A DNA stretch of 64,000 nucleotides from RYN-230 sp963704995. Lineage in GTDB: Bacteria > Actinomycetota > Actinomycetes > Streptosporangiales > Streptosporangiaceae. The translations under genes were made by a program, and so were the position numbers. Below are positions 60,626-64,000 of this stretch, piece by piece; position 1 is the first letter of the stretch; each line of letters starts with the position of its first letter. The notes below the pieces were generated by a model, which saw nothing but the letters and a program-made list of their open reading frames with translations, did not search any database and was not told the origin of the DNA. Where the stretch lies: positions 62,001-126,000 of the forward strand of contig CAVPIM010000010.1 of NCBI GenBank assembly GCA_963704995.1, read 5' to 3'.

Positions 60626-61330
60626 GTGACCCCTGATCCTTCCCGGACCGCGCTCGTCCGCCGGGCCCGGCGCATCAACCGCGAACTCGCCCTGCTCTAC
60701 CCCGATGCTCACTGCGAGCTGAACTTCACCTCGCCGCTGGAACTGCTGGTCGCCACGATCCTGTCCGCGCAGACCACCGACAAGCGGGTCAACCTGGTCA
60801 CGCCGGTGCTGTTCGCCCGCTACCGCACCGCTGCCGACTACGCGGCAGCCGACCGGGCTGAGATGGAGAAGATCATCCAGTCCACGGGATTCTTCCGGGC
60901 CAAGACCAACAGCCTCATCGGCCTGGGCCAGGCGCTCTGCGACCGGTACGGCGGCGAGGTCCCCGGCAGGCTGGCGGATCTGGTCACGCTGCCGGGGGTC
61001 GGCCGGAAGACGGCGAACGTCGTCCTCGGCAACGCGTTCGGGGTGCCCGGCATCACCGTGGACACGCATTTCTCCCGGCTGTCCCGCCGCTTCGGGTGGA
61101 CGGCGCAGACCGACCCGGTCAAGATCGAGCAGGAGGTCGGCGCGCTCATCCCGCGGTCGGAGTGGACCATCCTGTCGCACCGGCTGATCTGGCACGGCCG
61201 GCGCGTCTGCCACGCCCGCAGGCCCGCCTGCGGCGCCTGCGGGGTCGCGCGGCTGTGCCCGTCCTACGGGGAAGGCCCTACGGATGAGAAGACGGCCCTC
61301 GCGCTGGTGAAGACGGGCCCGTTCTCGTGA
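60626..61330 (+). CDS. nth: Endonuclease III
   Basis: A 234-residue DNA glycosylase/AP lyase that removes oxidised pyrimidines. The HhH motif is LPGVGRKTANVVLG, the catalytic Lys is in LSAQTTDKRVN, and the catalytic Asp is in TVDTHFSRLSRRFGW. The [4Fe-4S] loop is CHARRPACGACGVARLC. GTG 60626 is the start. Its stop overlaps the NUDIX start (GTGA). The nth-NUDIX-MarP order matches that of mycobacteria (Rv3674c to Rv3671c). Confidence 0.96.
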   Translation: MTPDPSRTALVRRARRINRELALLYPDAHCELNFTSPLELLVATILSAQTTDKRVNLVTPVLFARYRTAADYAAADRAEMEKIIQSTGFFRAKTNSLIGLGQALCDRYGGEVPGRLADLVTLPGVGRKTANVVLGNAFGVPGITVDTHFSRLSRRFGWTAQTDPVKIEQEVGALIPRSEWTILSHRLIWHGRRVCHARRPACGACGVARLCPSYGEGPTDEKTALALVKTGPFS

Positions 61331-62034
61331 GCGCGGCGGACCGGGTGGAGAGCGTCCCCGGCGGGGCGCCGGGCGGCCCGGCGCCCGGCCCGCGGGGCGG
61401 CCCGCCGCGCTGGCTGCGCGACCTGGCCGCGGCGGCCTGCGAGACCGCGATCCCGGCCCGGCTGCGGCCGCCGCCGGGCGGCGGCCGCCCCTCCGCGGTC
61501 CTGGTGCTCTTCGGCATGGGCCCGGACGGCCCGGACCTGCTGCTCGTGCAGCGCGGCCCGGGGCTGCGGCGGCACTCCGGGCAGCCCGCGTTCCCCGGCG
61601 GCGCGATCGACGAGGGCGACGCGGGCCCGGTCCCGGCCGCGCTCCGGGAGGCGGCCGAGGAGGCGGGCGTCGAGGCCTCCGGAGTCGAGGTCCTGGCGGT
61701 CCTCCCGGACCTGTTCATCCCCCGGAGCGGCTTCGCCGTCACGCCCGTCCTGGCCTGGTGGCGACGGCCGGTCCCGGTGGCCGCCGCCGATCCGCCCGAG
61801 GTGACCGCGGTGGCCCGGGTCCCTCTCTCCGAGCTTTCCGATCCCCGGCGACGGCTAACGATCCGGCATCCTTCCGGCGTGAGCGGCCCGGCCTTCCGGG
61901 TCCGCGGAATGCTGGTCTGGGGGTTCACCGCGGCCCTGGTCGACCGGCTGCTCACGCTGGGCGGTTGGGAACAGCCGTGGGACCGCGGCCGGGTCGAGGA
62001 ACTGCCGCCGGAGGCGCTGGCCGCCGGGAGTTAA
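61327..62034 (+). CDS. NUDIX hydrolase (CoA pyrophosphatase-like)
   Basis: A 235-residue NUDIX protein. The NUDIX box includes GGAIDEGD, then PAALREAAEEAGVEA, matching REUXEExGU. The upstream LLVQRGPGLRRHSGQPAFPG matches the CoA diphosphatase (NudL) signature. It starts at GTG 61327, overlapping the nth stop. The product would hydrolyse CoA or a related nucleotide; exact substrate not determinable. Confidence 0.88.
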   Translation: MSAADRVESVPGGAPGGPAPGPRGGPPRWLRDLAAAACETAIPARLRPPPGGGRPSAVLVLFGMGPDGPDLLLVQRGPGLRRHSGQPAFPGGAIDEGDAGPVPAALREAAEEAGVEASGVEVLAVLPDLFIPRSGFAVTPVLAWWRRPVPVAAADPPEVTAVARVPLSELSDPRRRLTIRHPSGVSGPAFRVRGMLVWGFTAALVDRLLTLGGWEQPWDRGRVEELPPEALAAGS

Positions 62035-62104
62035 TACCGTCGCTGGACGGGGTCAATACCGGAGGGCGAACCAATCATCTCGCCGCGCGCTATACGGTGG
62101 GCTG

Positions 62105-63295
62105 GTGTCGGGTGACTTGCTTGACCTGATCTTGATTGCGCTCGCTGCGGCATTTGCCGTGGCCGGTTACCGCCAGGGCTTCATCGTCGGAATTCTGAGT
62201 TTCGCCGGGTTCCTGGGCGGAGCGGCCATTGGTGCCTCCTTCGCGCCCGCGCTGGCCAGGAACCTGGTGCAGGGGTCGGCCCAGCAGGCTCTGGTGGCGA
62301 TCGTCGCGGTGTTCGTGGCCGCCATGATCGGCCAGCTGCTCGCGTCCGCGATCGGCGCCGCGGTGCGCTCCCGGGTGCACTGGCGCCCGGCCGCCCTGGT
62401 CGACTCGGTGGCCGGGGCCGCGGTCAGCGTCCTGTCCGTCCTGCTCATCGCGTGGCTGATCGGCTCGGCGGTGGTCAACGCGCCGTTCGCCATGGTCACC
62501 GCGCAGGTCCAGCGCTCCGCCGTGCTGCACGCGGTGGACGGCGTCATGCCGGCCGGTGCGCGGACCATGTTCTCCGACTTCCGCAGCCTGCTGGCCAGCG
62601 GCCCGTATGTCCAGGTCTTCGGGGCGCTCGGCGCCGAGCCGGCGCTGACCGTGGCCCCGCCCAACCCGGCCGTCCTGGCCTCGGCCGGCCTGGTCCGCTC
62701 CCGCAACAGCATCGTCAAGGTCATGGGGATCGCGCCGACCTGCCAGCGCCGGATCGAGGGCTCGGGCTTTGTCATCTCACCCCAGCACATCCTGACCAAC
62801 GCGCACGTCGTGGCGGGCGTCACCCAGCAGCAGACCGTGACGACCAGGCTGGGCGCCAGGCTCGCGGCCCGCGTGGTGCTGTTCGACCCGGAGCGCGATC
62901 TCGCCGTCCTCTACGTGCCCGGCCTTAACGCCCGCACGCTGGACTTCGCCGGGCCGGCCAACCTGGGCGACGAGGCCATCGTGGCCGGCTACCCGCGCGA
63001 CCATCCGTTCACCGTGGTGCCCGCCCGGGTCGGGGACGATCAGCTCGCCCAGGCCCCGGACATCTACCAGTCCAAGGAAGTTACCCGGCAGATCTACTCG
63101 ATCCGGGCGAATGTCGAGCCGGGCAACTCCGGCGGCCCGCTGCTGGCGCCGGACGGCCGGGTCAACGGCGTCGTCTTCGCCGCGGCCGTGGGCGTGAAGG
63201 ACACCGGCTACGCGCTGACCGCCTCGGAGGTGCAGGGCGACGCGCACGCCGCGGCCGCCGCGACCAGCCGGGTCTCCACCCAGGCCTGCGACTAG
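62105..63295 (+). CDS. MarP-type membrane serine protease
   Basis: A 396-residue protein. The N-terminal 150 residues hold four transmembrane helices of the CvpA/colicin V production type (DLILIALAAAFAVAGYRQGF). The C-terminal domain is a trypsin-like protease outside the cell, with catalytic His in LTNAHVVAG, Asp in FDPERDLAVLY and Ser in GNSGGPLLAP. In Mycobacterium tuberculosis MarP supports acid and oxidative stress resistance. GTG 62105 is the start; a GC-rich hairpin follows the stop. Confidence 0.93.
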   Translation: MSGDLLDLILIALAAAFAVAGYRQGFIVGILSFAGFLGGAAIGASFAPALARNLVQGSAQQALVAIVAVFVAAMIGQLLASAIGAAVRSRVHWRPAALVDSVAGAAVSVLSVLLIAWLIGSAVVNAPFAMVTAQVQRSAVLHAVDGVMPAGARTMFSDFRSLLASGPYVQVFGALGAEPALTVAPPNPAVLASAGLVRSRNSIVKVMGIAPTCQRRIEGSGFVISPQHILTNAHVVAGVTQQQTVTTRLGARLAARVVLFDPERDLAVLYVPGLNARTLDFAGPANLGDEAIVAGYPRDHPFTVVPARVGDDQLAQAPDIYQSKEVTRQIYSIRANVEPGNSGGPLLAPDGRVNGVVFAAAVGVKDTGYALTASEVQGDAHAAAAATSRVSTQACD

Positions 63296-63298
63296 CAC

Positions 63299-63323
63299 CG
63301 GGGCCCGCGCGGGCGCGGGGCCC
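63299..63323 (+). terminator. GC-rich hairpin after the protease gene
   Basis: GGGCCC arms (63301-63306 and 63318-63323) with complementary GCGC sequence between, a few bases after the stop at 63295. It can form in RNA from either strand. Confidence 0.45.
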
Positions 63324-63350
63324 GCGGCCTAGCTCCCCGCGGCCTAGCTC
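63321..63350. repeat. Perfect 15-bp tandem duplication at the DUF309 stop
   Basis: CCCGCGGCCTAGCTC occurs twice without a gap (63321-63335, 63336-63350). The second copy contains the stop codon of the minus-strand DUF309 gene, so the duplication copied the end of that gene. Consistent with recent slippage. Confidence 0.7.
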
Positions 63351-63850
63351 CCCCGGCCGGTCAGGCTGATCCGCGGGCCGGGTGCGGCCAGGCCGGCGGC
63401 ATCGCCCGCCTCGATCTGGTCGGCCAGCCCGGCGCAGGCCCGGGCGACACCCGCGGCGTCGACGCCATGGGGCGGGGCGGCCGCGTACCCGCCGACTCGT
63501 TCCGCCCCCCGGCGCAGCAGCGCGGCCGCGCCCCGCGCGTTGCCGCGCTGCGCGTGGGTCAGCCCCACCGCGACCTGGGCCAGCCCGCGCCACAGCTCCC
63601 GTTCCGCTTCGGGGGCCTGCTTCCACGACGCCTCGAGCACCTCGTGAGCGTGAAAGGGGCGGCCGGTGTCCAGCAGGCGCTGGGCCAGCGCCAGCGCCTC
63701 CGCCGGGGGGAGGGACAGATCGTCCGGCACCCGCTCCGCGCCCGCCGCGCCGCGCGGCAGCGGGCGCCCGAGCCCGTCCCGGGGCCGGGCGTTGCGGGGC
63801 CGCCCGGCCGGGTCACGGTCCCGGGACGGCCCGCCCGCGCCGGCGGTCAT
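63344..63850 (-). CDS. DUF309 family protein
   Basis: A 168-residue protein. The first 40 residues are Arg/Gly/Pro-rich. The core has RPFHAHEVLEASWKQAPEAE and WRGLAQVAVGLTHAQRGNA, which match the DUF309 signature (HxxHE/W) of small helical proteins of unknown role. ATG 63850 overlaps the stop of the upstream hydrolase fragment (ATGA), so it is the second gene of an operon that extends beyond the window. Confidence 0.8.
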   Translation of the reverse strand: MTAGAGGPSRDRDPAGRPRNARPRDGLGRPLPRGAAGAERVPDDLSLPPAEALALAQRLLDTGRPFHAHEVLEASWKQAPEAERELWRGLAQVAVGLTHAQRGNARGAAALLRRGAERVGGYAAAPPHGVDAAGVARACAGLADQIEAGDAAGLAAPGPRISLTGRGS

Positions 63851-64000
63851 CGCTCAGGTTCGGGGTCTGCCAGCCACCCGCGCAGTTCACGGTCGAAGCG
63901 GTCCGGCTGCTCCTCGTGCGGAAAGTGGCCGGCCCCGTCGAGCAGGCGCCAGCGGTACGGGCCGTCGACGTGCCTGCCGGCGCCGCGGGCGGTGGCGGGC
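63847..64000 (-). CDS. Alpha/beta hydrolase, C-terminal fragment (window edge)
   Basis: The last 50 codons are in the window. They include GPYRWRLLDGAGHFPHEEQP, which carries the catalytic His of an alpha/beta hydrolase, and end RELRGWLADPEPER. The stop overlaps the DUF309 start. The rest of the protein, including the nucleophile, is outside the window. In mycobacteria an epoxide hydrolase (ephE) lies beside marP, so this could be its counterpart. Confidence 0.7.
   Translation of the reverse strand, partial: PATARGAGRHVDGPYRWRLLDGAGHFPHEEQPDRFDRELRGWLADPEPER

Overview
The window is very GC-rich actinobacterial chromosome, about 70% or more by eye. Start codons are often GTG, and neighbouring genes often overlap by ATGA or GTGA. 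Actinobacterial hallmarks are an XRE-DUF5753/DUF397 pair, several RsbW-like ATP-binding proteins, many TetR regulators, a wax-ester synthase/DGAT enzyme, a MarP-type protease and a group 1h-type [NiFe] hydrogenase. A soil actinomycete of the Streptosporangiales/Frankiales/Streptomyces type is my best guess; the genus cannot be read from the sequence. No rRNA, tRNA, CRISPR array or complete insertion sequence was seen.

Layout. 1-4.0 kb: edge of an MFS exporter, its divergent TetR regulator and a 13-bp iteron operator, two alpha/beta hydrolases and a MarR regulator. 4.2-11.8 kb: a lipid locus with an AMP-forming acyl-CoA ligase (frameshifted here), a WS/DGAT acyltransferase, a patatin phospholipase, and a convergent operon TetR - Baeyer-Villiger-type monooxygenase - hydrolase; the gene content resembles the mycobacterial mymA locus. 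12-15.7 kb: XRE regulator, a ClpP-like protein lacking the catalytic residues, a methyltransferase without a canonical start, then a divergent quinone oxidoreductase/TetR pair with two operators. 15.8-19.1 kb: a gene-fragment junction, hypF and a GNAT enzyme. 19.2-29.3 kb: a frameshifted flavoprotein, an ABC exporter divergent from a two-component system, a HTH protein, and a TetR-controlled drug-type ABC exporter. 29.3-33.5 kb: a broken DUF397/XRE pair, an RsbW-like protein, archaeal-type prolyl-tRNA synthetase and an unknown one-helix protein. 33.6-36.9 kb: a three-gene minus-strand cassette with a VirD4/HerA-like P-loop ATPase and two zinc-ribbon membrane proteins of unknown function. 37.0-38.1 kb: an MFS remnant and a second RsbW-like protein.

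38.2-53.7 kb is a complete high-affinity hydrogen-uptake locus. The minus strand carries the maturation operon SIS - HypC-like - SIS - maturation protease - hypC - hypD - hypE - hypA - hypB. The plus strand carries the small and large hydrogenase subunits, a NifU/Rieske-like protein, proteins resembling DUF5947 and DUF6084, a 498-residue protein and two tiny proteins. hypF lies about 20 kb away. The small subunit has Asp where most hydrogenases have a proximal-cluster Cys, as in the O2-tolerant actinobacterial-type enzymes, so the cell probably scavenges trace H2 in air.

53.7-58.9 kb holds a Tat-signal protein, a DUF4331 protein, an FUSC transporter-like protein and a DUF1275 protein. 58.9-64 kb is a conserved housekeeping block: a polytopic GT-C-like protein, endonuclease III (nth), a NUDIX hydrolase, a MarP-type protease, a DUF309 protein and the end of a hydrolase.

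At least nine genes carry single-base frameshifts, mostly at G/C runs, including hypA, hypE, the hydrogenase protease and the acyl-CoA ligase. Their frequency in otherwise conserved genes makes residual sequencing error at least as likely as real decay, and this colours all pseudogene calls here.
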